Assembly (NCBI RefSeq): GCF_030811855.1
Contig: NZ_JAUSRN010000025.1
Span: 1 to 48,550 of the forward strand
Direction: 5' to 3'
Source: Variovorax paradoxus
GTDB taxonomy: Bacteria; Pseudomonadota; Gammaproteobacteria; Burkholderiales; Burkholderiaceae_C
Length of the DNA stretch: 48,550 bases
Within the stretch, counting starts at the first letter, position 1. Every line of letters begins with the position of its first letter. The notes under the pieces are model-generated. The model saw only the letters and a list, made by a program, of their open reading frames with translations. It had not been told where the DNA came from and did not search any database. The position numbers and the translations under genes are program-made. Shown here piece after piece: positions 18,459 through 28,176 of this stretch.

Positions 18459-19775
18459 TCAGCCCTGCTGTTGCGCCATCAGTTCGTCGAACGTGACCGA
18501 CTTTTCCTTGACCTTGGCCTTCGCGAGCACGAATTCGGTCACGTTGTTCTCGATCACCACGGCTTCGACTTCGGCCAGGCGGTTGTTGTCGCTGAAATAC
18601 CAGCGCACCACGTCCGCCGGCTTTTCGTAGCTGGCGGCCAGCTCGTCGATGTGGGCCTTGATCTGCTCGGGCTTGGCCTGCAGGTTGTTGGCGCGCACCA
18701 GTTCGGCCACCACCAGGCCCAGGCGCACGCGGCGCTCGGCTTGCGGACGGAACACTTCGTCGGGAATCGGGGCCTTGTCGGCGTCCTTGATGCCGCGCTG
18801 CTTGAGCTCGGCGCGGGCGCCTTCGACCATGCGGTTCACTTCAGACTGCACGCTGGCGTTCGGCAGGTCGAGCTCGGCGTTGGCCACCAGGGCGTCCATC
18901 ACGGCGTTCTTGTTGCGGGCCAGCAGGCGGAACTTCACTTCGCGCTCGAGGTTCTTCTTGATGTCGGCGCGCAGGCCTTCGACCGTGGCTTCGGGAATGC
19001 CAAGCGACTTGGCGAGCTGTTCGTTGACTTCGGGCAGGTGCGAAGCCTCGATCTTCTTCACGGTGACCATGAAGTCGGCTTGCTTGCCGGCCACGTCCTT
19101 GCCGTGGTAGTCGGCCGGGAACGACAGCGGGAAGGTGCGGCTGTCGCCGGCCTTCATGCCGCGCACGGCGTCTTCGAATTCCTTCAGCATCTGGCCTTCG
19201 CCGACGATGAACTGGAAGTCTTCGGCCTTGCCGCCCTGGAACGGCTCGCCGTCGATCTTGCCTTCGAAATCGACAGTTACGCGGTCGTCGTCTTGCACGA
19301 CGGCGTCTTGCGCGCGCTGGGCGAAGGTGCGGCGCTGGCGGCGCAGGATGTCGAGCGTCTTGTCGATCGCGTCGTCGCCCACTTCGGCCGAGAGCTTCTC
19401 GACTTCGGCGCCCGACAGGTCGTTGATCTTGACTTCGGGGAACACTTCGAAGACGGCGTCGAAGGCGAGCTGGCCTTCGGGCGACTCTTCCTTCTCGGTG
19501 ATGCGGGGCTGGCCGGCCACGCGCAGCTTGGCTTCGTTGGCAGCTTGCGAGAAGGCTTCACCGACCTTGTCGTTCATGACTTCGTAGTGCACCGAATAGC
19601 CATAGCGCTGGGCCACGACGTTCATCGGCACCTTGCCCGGACGGAAGCCGTCCATCTTGACGGTGCGCGCGAGCTTCTTGAGGCGCGAATCGACTTCGGA
19701 CTGGATGGTGCCGACCGGCAGGGTCAGCGTGATCTTGCGTTCGAGCTTCTCGAGAGTTTCAACGGTCACGGTCAT
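18459..19775 (-). CDS. tig: trigger factor, ribosome-associated chaperone and peptidyl-prolyl isomerase
   Basis: A 438-residue protein. The N-terminal ribosome-binding domain carries the docking loop GFRPGKVPMNVV at about residues 43-54. A central FKBP-type domain follows (DDRVTVDFEGKIDGEPF, FPLSFPADYHG), and then a long helical C-terminal cradle. It binds ribosomal protein L23 next to the exit tunnel and receives nascent chains. It heads the tig-clpP-clpX-lon block and lies 26 bases after tRNA-Leu(UAG) on the same strand, so tRNA and tig may share a transcript. Confidence 0.97.
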   Translation of the reverse strand: MTVTVETLEKLERKITLTLPVGTIQSEVDSRLKKLARTVKMDGFRPGKVPMNVVAQRYGYSVHYEVMNDKVGEAFSQAANEAKLRVAGQPRITEKEESPEGQLAFDAVFEVFPEVKINDLSGAEVEKLSAEVGDDAIDKTLDILRRQRRTFAQRAQDAVVQDDDRVTVDFEGKIDGEPFQGGKAEDFQFIVGEGQMLKEFEDAVRGMKAGDSRTFPLSFPADYHGKDVAGKQADFMVTVKKIEASHLPEVNEQLAKSLGIPEATVEGLRADIKKNLEREVKFRLLARNKNAVMDALVANAELDLPNASVQSEVNRMVEGARAELKQRGIKDADKAPIPDEVFRPQAERRVRLGLVVAELVRANNLQAKPEQIKAHIDELAASYEKPADVVRWYFSDNNRLAEVEAVVIENNVTEFVLAKAKVKEKSVTFDELMAQQQG

Positions 19776-19801
19776 GGTGTCTTCCTTGTGAGGGGTGTGG
19801 C

Positions 19802-19888
19802 TGGTGCGCGGGGCCGGACTCGAACCGGCACGTTCTTGCGAACGTCAGGACCTAAACCTGGTGCGTCTACCAATTTCGCCACCCGCGC
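19802..19888 (-). tRNA. tRNA-Leu (anticodon UAG)
   Basis: A class II tRNA with encoded CCA. Acceptor arms GCGCGGG and CCCGCGC pair, the discriminator is A, and the anticodon loop TTTAGGT gives UAG. The variable arm ACGTTC/GAACGT is long, as expected for leucine. Confidence 0.97.
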
Positions 19889-19915
19889 TATGCCAATTTT
19901 TTCAGGTGAATGCAA

Positions 19916-19967
19916 AGGCGGACGGCCCTGGTGCCACGGAAAACCGAAGCCCAAAGACCGTCCGCCT
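19916..19967 (-). terminator. candidate terminator after the TriC-like permease gene
   Basis: Arms AGGCGGACGG (19916-19925) and CCGTCCGCCT (19958-19967) form a perfect 10-bp stem with a 32-base loop, 21 bases after the permease stop. The minus-strand tail (TTGCATTC) is only weakly U-rich. Confidence 0.5.
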
Positions 19968-19988
19968 GAAATCGGTCAACCGCGTATT

Positions 19989-22900
19989 TTAAGCGCTAAT
20001 CGGAAGCTCTTTTGGCTCCCGCTTGACGCGGAACGCCGCGGCATACATTGCCGGCAGCGCCAGCAGGGTCAATACGGTCGCCACGATCAGGCCGCCCATG
20101 ATGGCCACGGCCATCGGCCCCCAGAACACGCTGCGCGACAGCGGGATCATCGCCAGCACGGCCGCCGCGGCGGTGAGCACGATCGGCCGCAGGCGCCGCA
20201 CGGCCGATTCGACGATGGCGTCCCAGGCCGGCACGCCCGCCTCGCGGTCACTTTCGATCTGGTCGATCAGGATCACCGCATTTCGCTGGATCATGCCCAT
20301 CAGCGCAATCACGCCCAGGAGCGCAACGAAGCCGAACGGCCGGTTCAGCAGCAGCAGCGCAGCCGCCACGCCGGCAATCCCCATCGGACCGGTGATGAAC
20401 ACCAGCAGCGCGCGGCTGAAGCTGTGCAGCTGGAGCATCAGCAGCGTGAACACCGCGAACAGCATGATCGGCACGCCCGCCACGATGGAGGCCGAGCCCT
20501 TGCTGCTTTCCTCGACGGCGCCGGCCACCTCGATGCGGTAGCCGCCCTCGCCGGCCGCGTGCCAGCCGGCTTCCAGCTGGCGCAGCCTCGGAAGCAGCTG
20601 CTCGGTCACCGTGGCGCCCTGCAGGCCCTCGACCACGTCGCCCTGCACCGTGATGGCGTAGTCGCGGTTCTCGCGCCACATCACGCCCGGTTCCCAGCTG
20701 AACACTGGCCGCGCAATCTGCGTCAGCGGGATCGAGCGGCCCGAAGTGGTGGGCAGGTAGGCGTTGCCGATGTCCGAGATGGCCTCGCGCTCGTCCGCCG
20801 ACTGCCGCAGCACGATGTCGATCAGCAAGTCGTTCTCGCGGTACTGGCCCACCGTGGTGCCGGAGAACATCGTCTTGGACGCCTGGGCGATCGCCTGGCT
20901 GGTGACGCCGAGCGCGCGCGCCTTGGCCTGGTCGACCTCGAGGCGGATCACCTTGACCGATTCATTCCAGTTGTCGTTCACGCCGCGCATGTTGGCGTTC
21001 TCGCGCAGCACGGCCTTGACCTCGTCGGCATGCGCGCGCAGCTGGGCGGGCTCGGTGCCGATGACGCGGAATTGCACCGGGTATGGCACCGGCGGCCCGT
21101 TGGGCAGCAATTTCACGCGGCCGCGCACTTCAGGGAATTCCTGTGCCAGCAGGGCCGGCAGCTTGATGCGCAAGCTCTCGCGCACCTTCAGGTCCTTGGC
21201 CAAGACGATGAGTTGCGACACGTTGGTCTGCGGAAACACCTGGTCCAGCGGCAGGTAGAAGCGCGGCACGCCGGAGCCGATCCAGGTGCTTACCGTCTTC
21301 ACACCCTCTTCCTTCATGATGCGCTGCTCGACCCGCTTGGCGACCTCTTCGTTCGCGGGGAACGAAGTGCCCTCCGGGAACCAGATATCCACCATGATCT
21401 CGGGCCGGCTCGAATCCGGGAAGAACTGCTGCTGCACCTTGCCCATGCCGACGATACCCAGTGCAAAGATGAGCACCGTGGCGCCGATGGTCAGCCAGCG
21501 ATGGTGCACGCACCAGTTCACCGTGCGTCGGAAGGTGTTGTAGAACGGCGTGTCGAACAGCTCATGCGGCGGCGCGTCGGGATCGTGCGGCTTCACCTTG
21601 AGCAGCAGCGTGCCCAGGTACGGAACGAAGTACACGGAAACGATCCACGACAGCACCAGCGCAATCACCGTTACCGCGAAGATCGCGAAGGTGTATTCGC
21701 CCGTCACCGACTTGGCAATCCCGATCGGCAGGAAGCCAGCGGCGGTGATGAGCGTGCCGGTGAGCATGGGCTTGGCCGTCACGTCGTAGGCAAAGGTGGC
21801 GGCGCGGACCTTGTCATAGCCCTCCTCCATCTTCCGCACCATCATCTCGACCGCGATGATCGCGTCGTCCACCAAAAGGCCGAGCGCGATGATCAGCGAG
21901 CCCAGCGATATCTTGTGCAGCCCGATGCCGAAGTAGTTCATGGCCAGGAAGGTCACGGCCAGCACCAGAGGAATGGTGATGGCCACCACCAGGCCCGGCC
22001 GCATGTCGATGTACCAGCCGAAGCGCCCGCCCTTGTGCAGGCCGAGCGAGATGATGCTCACGGCCAGCACGATGGCCACCGCCTCGATCAGCACGCCGAC
22101 GAATTCATTGACCGAGCTGGCCACCGACACCGGCTGGTCCTGCACCTGCCCCAGCTTGACGCCGGCCGGAAGGCGCTGGTCGATGGTTGCCGTGGTGGCG
22201 CGCAGCGCCTTGCCCAGCGCGATGATGTCGCCGCCCTTGGCCATGGAAACGCCAAGCGCAATGACTTCCTTGCCTTGGTGGTGCACCTTGACGGCCGGCG
22301 GGTCGACGTAGCCGCGATGAATGTCGGCAATGTCGCCGAGCTTCAGCTGGTTGCCCGAACTGCCGCGGATCGGCATCTCGCGCAGCTGCTCCACGCTGGT
22401 GAACTGCCCTGCCACGCGCACCTGCACCACGTCGAGCGGCGACTGGATCGTGCCGGCGCTTTCCACCGCGTTCTGCGAGCCCAGCTGGGCCAGCACCGCA
22501 TTGAAGTCGAGCCCCAGCTGCGCCACGCGCTTCTGCGAGATCTCGATGTAGACCTTTTCGTCCTGCACGCCGAACTGGTCGACCTTGGCAACGTCCTTCA
22601 CGCGCAGCAACTGCTGGCGCACTTCGTCGGCCAGGGTCTTGAGCTCGGCGTAGCTGAAGCCGTCGCTCTCCAGCGCGTAGATCACGCCATAGACATCGCC
22701 GAAATCGTCATTGAAGAACGGGCCCTGGATGCCCGGCGGCAAGGTGTTGCGGATGTCGCCGATCTTCTTGCGCACCGTGTACCAGACGTTGGCCACGTCG
22801 CCTGGCTTGGACGAATCCTTGATCTGGAAAATGATCTGCGACTCGCCGGGTTTCGAATAGCTGCGGATCTTGTCGGCATAGGGCGCCTCCTGCAGCGATC

Positions 22901-23144
22901 GCTCCAGCTTGTCGGTCACCTGCTCGGCCACCTGCTGCGCCGTGGCGCCGGGCCAGTAGGTGCGCACCACCATGGCACGGAAGGTGAACGGCGGGTCTTC
23001 GTCCTGGCCGAGCTGGAAGTAGGCAAAGGCTCCCAGCACCATCAGCACCACCATCAGGTAGCGCGTGAGGGGCGCGTGGTCCAGCGCCCATTTGGAGAGA
23101 TTGAAGCCGGCGGGCTTGTCGGTGGTCGCAGCGCCCTCGCTCAT
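19989..23144 (-). CDS. RND efflux permease, TriC-like
   Basis: A 1051-residue inner-membrane RND pump with the normal 12-helix, two-repeat layout: one helix near residue 20-45, a large periplasmic loop, a helix cluster around 340-560, a second loop, and a last cluster after 870. LGLLVDDAIIAVEMMVRK carries the paired Asp of the proton relay in TM4. The N-terminal DEDPPFTFRAMVVRTYWPGA (shown in part) resembles the TriC branch of Pseudomonas, which exports triclosan and similar compounds. Its start overlaps the adaptor stop as ATGA. No outer-membrane factor gene accompanies it here. Confidence 0.93.
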   Translation of the reverse strand: MSEGAATTDKPAGFNLSKWALDHAPLTRYLMVVLMVLGAFAYFQLGQDEDPPFTFRAMVVRTYWPGATAQQVAEQVTDKLERSLQEAPYADKIRSYSKPGESQIIFQIKDSSKPGDVANVWYTVRKKIGDIRNTLPPGIQGPFFNDDFGDVYGVIYALESDGFSYAELKTLADEVRQQLLRVKDVAKVDQFGVQDEKVYIEISQKRVAQLGLDFNAVLAQLGSQNAVESAGTIQSPLDVVQVRVAGQFTSVEQLREMPIRGSSGNQLKLGDIADIHRGYVDPPAVKVHHQGKEVIALGVSMAKGGDIIALGKALRATTATIDQRLPAGVKLGQVQDQPVSVASSVNEFVGVLIEAVAIVLAVSIISLGLHKGGRFGWYIDMRPGLVVAITIPLVLAVTFLAMNYFGIGLHKISLGSLIIALGLLVDDAIIAVEMMVRKMEEGYDKVRAATFAYDVTAKPMLTGTLITAAGFLPIGIAKSVTGEYTFAIFAVTVIALVLSWIVSVYFVPYLGTLLLKVKPHDPDAPPHELFDTPFYNTFRRTVNWCVHHRWLTIGATVLIFALGIVGMGKVQQQFFPDSSRPEIMVDIWFPEGTSFPANEEVAKRVEQRIMKEEGVKTVSTWIGSGVPRFYLPLDQVFPQTNVSQLIVLAKDLKVRESLRIKLPALLAQEFPEVRGRVKLLPNGPPVPYPVQFRVIGTEPAQLRAHADEVKAVLRENANMRGVNDNWNESVKVIRLEVDQAKARALGVTSQAIAQASKTMFSGTTVGQYRENDLLIDIVLRQSADEREAISDIGNAYLPTTSGRSIPLTQIARPVFSWEPGVMWRENRDYAITVQGDVVEGLQGATVTEQLLPRLRQLEAGWHAAGEGGYRIEVAGAVEESSKGSASIVAGVPIMLFAVFTLLMLQLHSFSRALLVFITGPMGIAGVAAALLLLNRPFGFVALLGVIALMGMIQRNAVILIDQIESDREAGVPAWDAIVESAVRRLRPIVLTAAAAVLAMIPLSRSVFWGPMAVAIMGGLIVATVLTLLALPAMYAAAFRVKREPKELPISA

Positions 23145-24334
23145 TTGGCAGCACCTGCTGCGATCTCCTTCTTCGTGGCCGAAACGGCCGCGGCGGATTG
23201 CGCGGGCTGCGTCGCATTGGCGGCCGCCGCGGCGGCCTCCTTGCTCTGGTAGATGGTGACCTTTTGTCCCGGCGAGAGCACATGCACGCCCGCTGCCACC
23301 ACCATCATGCCGGGCGCGAGCCCGCCGCCGATCACGGCCTCATTGCCGTCGGCCGTTGCCACCTGCACGGGCTGCGAGCGCACGGTCATGGTCGCCTTGT
23401 CCAGCACCCACACCGAGGTGCCCTTGCCCTCCTGGCGCAGCGCACTGGTCGGGAGCTTCATGACCGCGCCGCCTGCCCGCGCCAATGCCTGCGGGCGGGC
23501 ATATACGGTGGCGCCGAGCGCCGGCGAAGTGGCCGCGTCGATTGCCACCTTGACTGAATAGGTGCGCGTGACCGCGTCGGCGCTGGCCGCCACTTCGCGC
23601 ACCTCGCCCTGCAGTTCTGCGCCGCCCGACCAGCCGCGCACCGTGACCGGCGAGCCTGGCTTGATCAGGGCAGCGCGGTCTTCGGGCACCGCAAACACCA
23701 CGTCGCGCGCGCCGTCCTGCGCAATGCGGACGACCGGCGTGCCGGCCTGCACCACCTGGCCCGGCTCGGCCTCGATGGCGGTAATGATCCCGGCCACGTC
23801 GGCCACCAGCGTGGTGTAGCTAGCCTGGTTGCCTTGCGACGAAAGTTGGGCCTGCGCCTGTTCGAGCTGCGCCTGTGCGGCCTTCCAGGTGGATTCGCGG
23901 CGTTCGAGCTCGGCGCCGCTGATGAAGTTTTGCTCACGCAGTTCGCGGTAGCGCTTGAGGTCGGCCGCCGCGAGATCGCGGTTCGTCTGCGCCGCGGCAA
24001 GTTGGGCGCGCGCCGCTTCGGCTGCCAGCCTGTAGTCCTGCGGGTCGAGCTGGGCCAGCACCTGGCCGGCCTGCACGTGCTGGCCGAGTTCGGCCTGGCG
24101 CTTGGTGATCTTGCCGGCCACCCGAAAGCCCAGGCGCGATTCGACGCGTGCCCGGACTTCGGCCGAAAACTCGGGCTGGGCGTCGATGTCGCTGGTGCCC
24201 ACCGTCACCAGCTTGACCGCACGCACGGGTTCCTCGGCTGGTTTGGACTGCGAGCAGCCGGCCAGGAACAAGGCGGGAAGCAGCAGCCATGCAATGGCGC
24301 CGCGGGCAGGAGAAAAGCCGGAAGAGGCGGTCAT
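23141..24334 (-). CDS. RND efflux periplasmic adaptor lipoprotein
   Basis: A 397-residue membrane fusion protein. The signal ends in lipobox LAGC with lipidated Cys27. A biotinyl-lipoyl half-motif follows (RVAGKITKRQAELGQHVQAGQVLAQLD, in part), then a coiled-coil hairpin around residues 100-180 rich in Ala/Gln/Glu, the second lipoyl half (VADVAGIITAIEAEPGQVV, in part), and beta-barrel and membrane-proximal domains. It bridges the TriC-like permease to an outer-membrane channel encoded elsewhere. TriC of Pseudomonas uses two adaptors; only one is present here. First gene of a two-gene operon. Confidence 0.92.
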   Translation of the reverse strand: MTASSGFSPARGAIAWLLLPALFLAGCSQSKPAEEPVRAVKLVTVGTSDIDAQPEFSAEVRARVESRLGFRVAGKITKRQAELGQHVQAGQVLAQLDPQDYRLAAEAARAQLAAAQTNRDLAAADLKRYRELREQNFISGAELERRESTWKAAQAQLEQAQAQLSSQGNQASYTTLVADVAGIITAIEAEPGQVVQAGTPVVRIAQDGARDVVFAVPEDRAALIKPGSPVTVRGWSGGAELQGEVREVAASADAVTRTYSVKVAIDAATSPALGATVYARPQALARAGGAVMKLPTSALRQEGKGTSVWVLDKATMTVRSQPVQVATADGNEAVIGGGLAPGMMVVAAGVHVLSPGQKVTIYQSKEAAAAAANATQPAQSAAAVSATKKEIAAGAAK

Positions 24335-24365
24335 GAGACACCCTGGAAAGGTCGAACCTTGGTCA

Positions 24366-24387
24366 TTACTGACCCACTGGTTAGTAA
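24366..24387. promoter_or_regulatory. TetR-type operator upstream of efflux adaptor
   Basis: TTACTGACC (24366-24374) and GGTTAGTAA (24379-24387) form an inverted repeat around CACT with 8 of 9 positions matching. Size and symmetry are typical of AcrR/TtgR-class TetR repressors. It touches the -10 box of the adaptor promoter, so bound repressor would block transcription. Confidence 0.7.
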
Positions 24388-24414
24388 TTTAGGGTAAACC
24401 TCAGGGACTGTCAA
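24386..24414 (-). promoter_or_regulatory. sigma70 promoter of the TriC-like efflux operon
   Basis: On the minus strand a perfect TTGACA (24414-24409), a 17-base spacer and TAAATT (24391-24386). It lies 52-80 bases before the adaptor ATG and its -10 overlaps the TetR-type palindrome. Confidence 0.7.
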
Positions 24415-24434
24415 TCGCGGTCTTCAATGATTCG

Positions 24435-26357
24435 CTAGGTTCTCTGTCCCATCTCCACCAGGCGGTTGTCGGGAAGCTCGAAATAGTCGGACGCCCTGCC
24501 CGCATTGCGCTGGAGCCAGCCGAAGAGCGCGCGGCGCACGGGGTTCAGGCCCGGGAGGTTCTCTTCCCCGACGGAGGCGCGCGAGACGAAGTACGAGGTC
24601 TTCATCGAATCGATGGCCAGTCCTTTTTGATAGGCGAATATCCGCATGAACTCGGGCACGTCGGGCCGTTCCATGAAACCGTGGCGCGCCGTGACCACCC
24701 AGATTCCGTCGATCACGTGCTCGGCCTCGATGCGGATGCGCGCATCGATGCGTGGCGTGTCGCAGACCAGCACGCGCAGCACGACCACCTGCTCGTGCAG
24801 CACCTGGTTGTGCTTGAGGTTGTGAAGCAAGGCGTGGGGCACAGCCGTGGCGTCGGCATTCAGGAACACCGCCGTACCTTTCACGCGGTGCGGCATGTCG
24901 AGCGCAAGCGATTCGAAGAATGGCTTGAGCGGCAGGCTTTCGGCCGCGGCGGCCTCCAGCCCCAGCCGGCGGCCCTTGGCCCAAGTCGTAAAAAGCACCA
25001 TCACGCCCGCCGCCACGGCCAGCGTGAGCCAGCCGCCTTCAGCCACCTTGAGGCTGTTGGCCGCCACGAAAGTCAGGTCGACCACTGCAAAAGCCACCAC
25101 GCCGAGCACCACCGCCACTCGGTTCCAGCGCCACAGGCCCCAGGCGACGATGCCGGCCAACAGCGTGGTGGTCACCATCGTGATCGACACCGCAATGCCG
25201 TAGGCCGCCGACAGCGCTCCGGAACTGCGAAAGCCCAGCACCAGCAGCAGCACGCCGGTCATCAGCAGCCAGTTGACCACCGGCACGTAGATCTGGCCGA
25301 TGGACGAGCCCGAGGTCTGCACCACGCGCATGCGCGGCAGGTAGCCCATGCGCATGGCGTGGGCCGTGAGCGAAAAGGCGCCCGAAATCACGGCCTGCGA
25401 GGCAATCACGGTGGCCATGGCCGCCAGCACCACCATCGGAACCACGCCCCAGGCGGGAAAGAGCCGGAAGAACGGGTTGTCGACCGCTGCGGGGTCCGCC
25501 AGCACCAGCGCACCCTGGCCGAAATAGTTCAGCACCAGCCCCGGCAGCGCGATGAAGAGCCACGCAAGACGGATCGCCCGTGTGCCGAAGTGCCCCATGT
25601 CGGCGTAGAGCGCTTCGCCCCCGGTAAACGCGAGAAAAACCGCGCCCAGCACCGCCAGCGACTGCAGCCGGTGCTCGACCAGGAAGCCGATGGCCCGGCG
25701 CGGATCGAGCGCCCCCAGCACCTGCGGATGCTGCAGCACCTGCCAGCCGCCCGCGAGGGCCAGCACCCCGAACCACAGCAGCATGATCGGTCCGAACACC
25801 TTGCCCACCGCGCCGGTGCCCTTGCGCTGCACCGCGAAAAGCCCGAGCAGGATGAGAATGGTGATCGGGATTACCGCGCGCTGCAGCATCGGCGCCTGCA
25901 CCTCCAGCCCCTCGACCGCCGACAGCACGGAAATGGCTGGCGTGATGAGGCTGTCGCCATAGAACATGGCCGCGCCCACCAGGCCGAGCGCCCCGATGAC
26001 ATTCCACAGCCACGGCCGGGTTCGCGTGCCTCCGGCCGCGTTGCGCGCAAGTGCCTGCAGCGCAAGAATGCCGCCCTCGCCGTCGTGGTCGGCGCGCAAT
26101 ACGAACACCACGTATTTGAGCGTGACCACGAACATCAGGCCCCAGAAGATGAGCGAAAGCAGGCCCAGCACCGAATCGGGCGTGAACGCCACGCCGTGCT
26201 CGGGGTTCAGCGTTTCCTTGAAGGCGTAGAGCGGCGAAGTGCCGATGTCGCCGAACACCACGCCCAGCGCAGCAATCGTCAGGCCCGGCCCTGTCGCGTG
26301 AGACGCCTCGCCGTGCGTCGGACTCTGGGCAGCGGGGACCTGTGCCTGTGAATTCAT
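24435..26357 (-). CDS. kup: KUP-family potassium uptake protein
   Basis: A 640-residue K+/H+ symporter. After a short polar N-terminus, ALGVVFGDIGTSPLYAFKE is the diagnostic KUP signature in helix 1. About 12 membrane segments follow up to residue ~440, then a hydrophilic cytoplasmic tail of ~180 residues ending ASDYFELPDNRLVEMGQR, typical of bacterial Kup. I chose MNSQAQVPAAQ at 26357 as start; an in-frame start 13 codons upstream is less likely. Divergent from hpnC with 71 bases between. Confidence 0.95.
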   Translation of the reverse strand: MNSQAQVPAAQSPTHGEASHATGPGLTIAALGVVFGDIGTSPLYAFKETLNPEHGVAFTPDSVLGLLSLIFWGLMFVVTLKYVVFVLRADHDGEGGILALQALARNAAGGTRTRPWLWNVIGALGLVGAAMFYGDSLITPAISVLSAVEGLEVQAPMLQRAVIPITILILLGLFAVQRKGTGAVGKVFGPIMLLWFGVLALAGGWQVLQHPQVLGALDPRRAIGFLVEHRLQSLAVLGAVFLAFTGGEALYADMGHFGTRAIRLAWLFIALPGLVLNYFGQGALVLADPAAVDNPFFRLFPAWGVVPMVVLAAMATVIASQAVISGAFSLTAHAMRMGYLPRMRVVQTSGSSIGQIYVPVVNWLLMTGVLLLVLGFRSSGALSAAYGIAVSITMVTTTLLAGIVAWGLWRWNRVAVVLGVVAFAVVDLTFVAANSLKVAEGGWLTLAVAAGVMVLFTTWAKGRRLGLEAAAAESLPLKPFFESLALDMPHRVKGTAVFLNADATAVPHALLHNLKHNQVLHEQVVVLRVLVCDTPRIDARIRIEAEHVIDGIWVVTARHGFMERPDVPEFMRIFAYQKGLAIDSMKTSYFVSRASVGEENLPGLNPVRRALFGWLQRNAGRASDYFELPDNRLVEMGQRT

Positions 26358-26428
26358 GAAATCGGGGGATTGGATTGGAGGTGACGCCGCGAGCATAGTG
26401 CGCGGCAGGTGTCGCGGACAATCGCCGC

Positions 26429-27340
26429 GTGCCTGAACCTTCCCACATTGCCGCGCCGCCGGCGCATTACGAGAATTTTCCAGTGGCCTCCTGGCTGTGC
26501 CCGCCTCATCTGCGACCGCCGATTGCCGCGATCTACCATTTCGCGCGCACCGCGGACGACATAGCGGACGAAGGCGATGCCTCGCCCGACCAGCGGCTGG
26601 CCGACCTTCGCGCCTTCCGCGAAGAGCTCCGCGCCGCCGCGCGCGGCAGCGTGCCGGCCGCCTCGCGCTGGCCGTACGTCTTCGGACCGCTGGCGCACAG
26701 CATCGCGCAGTTCTCGCTGCCCGAAGAATTGCTCGCCGACCTGCTGAGCGCCTTCATGCAGGACATTGAGAAGACGCAGGGCGGAGGAACCTACGCCGAC
26801 CGTGCCGAGCTGCTCGACTATTGCCGCCGCTCCGCCAACCCGATCGGCCGCCTGCTGCTGCACCTGTACGGCGTGCATGATGCCGAGGCGCTGACGCAAA
26901 GCGACGCCATCTGCAGCGCTTTGCAACTCATCAATTTCTGGCAGGACCCGAGCGTGGACCTGCCCCGCGGCCGCTTCTATCCGCCGCTGGCCGACTGCGC
27001 CCGGCGCGGCCTGGCGCGCGAAAGCTTCAAGGCATTCATGCCGCTGGCCGATGCACCGCCGCCGCAGGAGGCCATCAACCTGATCGCGGTCGAAAGCGCC
27101 TGGGCGCGCGAACTCATGGCCCAAGGCGCGCCGCTGGTCCACCGCCTGCCGGGCCGCGCTGGGTGGGAGCTGCGCTTCGTGGTCCAGGGCGGCTTGCGCA
27201 TCCTCGACAAGATCGAAGACCTGGGATTCGATACCTTCTCGCAACGTCCCAAGATCAGCAAGGCCGATGCGCCCTTGCTGGCCTGGCGAGCGCTCCGGAT
27301 GCGGAGACAATTGCCGCCCATGAAAGCGCCCCTCCGATGA
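26429..27340 (+). CDS. hpnC: hydroxysqualene synthase HpnC
   Basis: A 303-residue squalene/phytoene synthase-family enzyme. The first Asp-rich motif is ARTADDIADEGD (about residue 35-46) and the second is NFWQDPSVD (DxxxD spacing kept), with RGRFYPP after it. In the hpnCDE route HpnC converts presqualene diphosphate to hydroxysqualene. The N-terminal HYENFPVASWLCP is characteristic of HpnC rather than HpnD. The start is GTG. The stop overlaps the hpnD start as ATGA. Confidence 0.94.
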   Translation: MPEPSHIAAPPAHYENFPVASWLCPPHLRPPIAAIYHFARTADDIADEGDASPDQRLADLRAFREELRAAARGSVPAASRWPYVFGPLAHSIAQFSLPEELLADLLSAFMQDIEKTQGGGTYADRAELLDYCRRSANPIGRLLLHLYGVHDAEALTQSDAICSALQLINFWQDPSVDLPRGRFYPPLADCARRGLARESFKAFMPLADAPPPQEAINLIAVESAWARELMAQGAPLVHRLPGRAGWELRFVVQGGLRILDKIEDLGFDTFSQRPKISKADAPLLAWRALRMRRQLPPMKAPLR

Positions 27341-28176
27341 CTCCCGAGCAATACGTACAAGACAAGGCCGCCGCCTCGGGCAGCAGTTTCTATTACGCCT
27401 TTCTATTTCTTCCCAAGCCGCGGCGCGCCGCGATCACGGCGTTCTATGCGTTCTGCCGCGAGATCGACGACGTGGTCGACGAGGTCACCGACCCCGGCGT
27501 GGCGGCCACCAAGCTCGCCTGGTGGCGCACCGAGGTGGCGCAGTCTTTTTCAGGCCCGCCCCGCCACCCGGTGATGCAGGCGCTGGTGCCGCATGCCACC
27601 GCCTACGGTATCGAGCCCAGGCAGCTGAACGAGGTGATCGACGGTTGCCAGATGGACCTCGACCAGACCCGCTACCTGGACTTTCCCGGCCTCGCGCGCT
27701 ACTGCCATTTGGTCGCCGGCGTGGTGGGCGAAGTCGCGGCGCGCATCTTCGGCCAGACCGATCCGCAGACCACTGCCTACGCGCACAAGCTCGGCCTCGC
27801 GCTGCAGCTAACCAACATCATTCGCGACGTTGGCGAGGACGCGCTGCGCGGCCGCATCTACCTGCCCGTGAACGAGCTGCAGAAGTTCGACGTCAAGGCG
27901 CACGAGATTTTGAACCGCGTGCATTCGGAGCGCTTCATCGCGCTCATGAAGTTCCAGGCCCAGCGTGCGCACGCGGCGTACGACGAAGCCCTTGCGCTGC
28001 TGCCTGCCGCCGACCGGCGCGCGCAGAAGCCAGGTCTCATGATGGCCAGCATCTACCGCACACTGCTGCGCGAGATCGAGCGCGACGACTTCCAGGTGCT
28101 GAACCAGCGCGTGAGCCTGACGCCCGTGCGCAAGTTCTGGCTGGCGTGGAAAGTCCAGGCGCTGGGGAGCATTTGA
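27337..28176 (+). CDS. hpnD: presqualene diphosphate synthase HpnD
   Basis: A 279-residue member of the same superfamily. REIDDVVDE and NIIRDVGEDALRGRIYLP are the two Mg-diphosphate binding motifs, and SSFYYAFLFLPKPRR near the N-terminus is typical of HpnD. It condenses two farnesyl diphosphates to presqualene diphosphate. Coupled by ATGA to hpnC and by TTGA to hpnE. Confidence 0.95.
   Translation: MTPEQYVQDKAAASGSSFYYAFLFLPKPRRAAITAFYAFCREIDDVVDEVTDPGVAATKLAWWRTEVAQSFSGPPRHPVMQALVPHATAYGIEPRQLNEVIDGCQMDLDQTRYLDFPGLARYCHLVAGVVGEVAARIFGQTDPQTTAYAHKLGLALQLTNIIRDVGEDALRGRIYLPVNELQKFDVKAHEILNRVHSERFIALMKFQAQRAHAAYDEALALLPAADRRAQKPGLMMASIYRTLLREIERDDFQVLNQRVSLTPVRKFWLAWKVQALGSI

Noticed and set aside
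18399..23252. A 1617-codon open frame on the plus strand
   Set aside because: It lies antisense to tig, tRNA-Leu and the RND permease, which have clear family motifs. High-GC codon bias opens the complementary frame; the translation is low-complexity His/Arg/Asp-rich.
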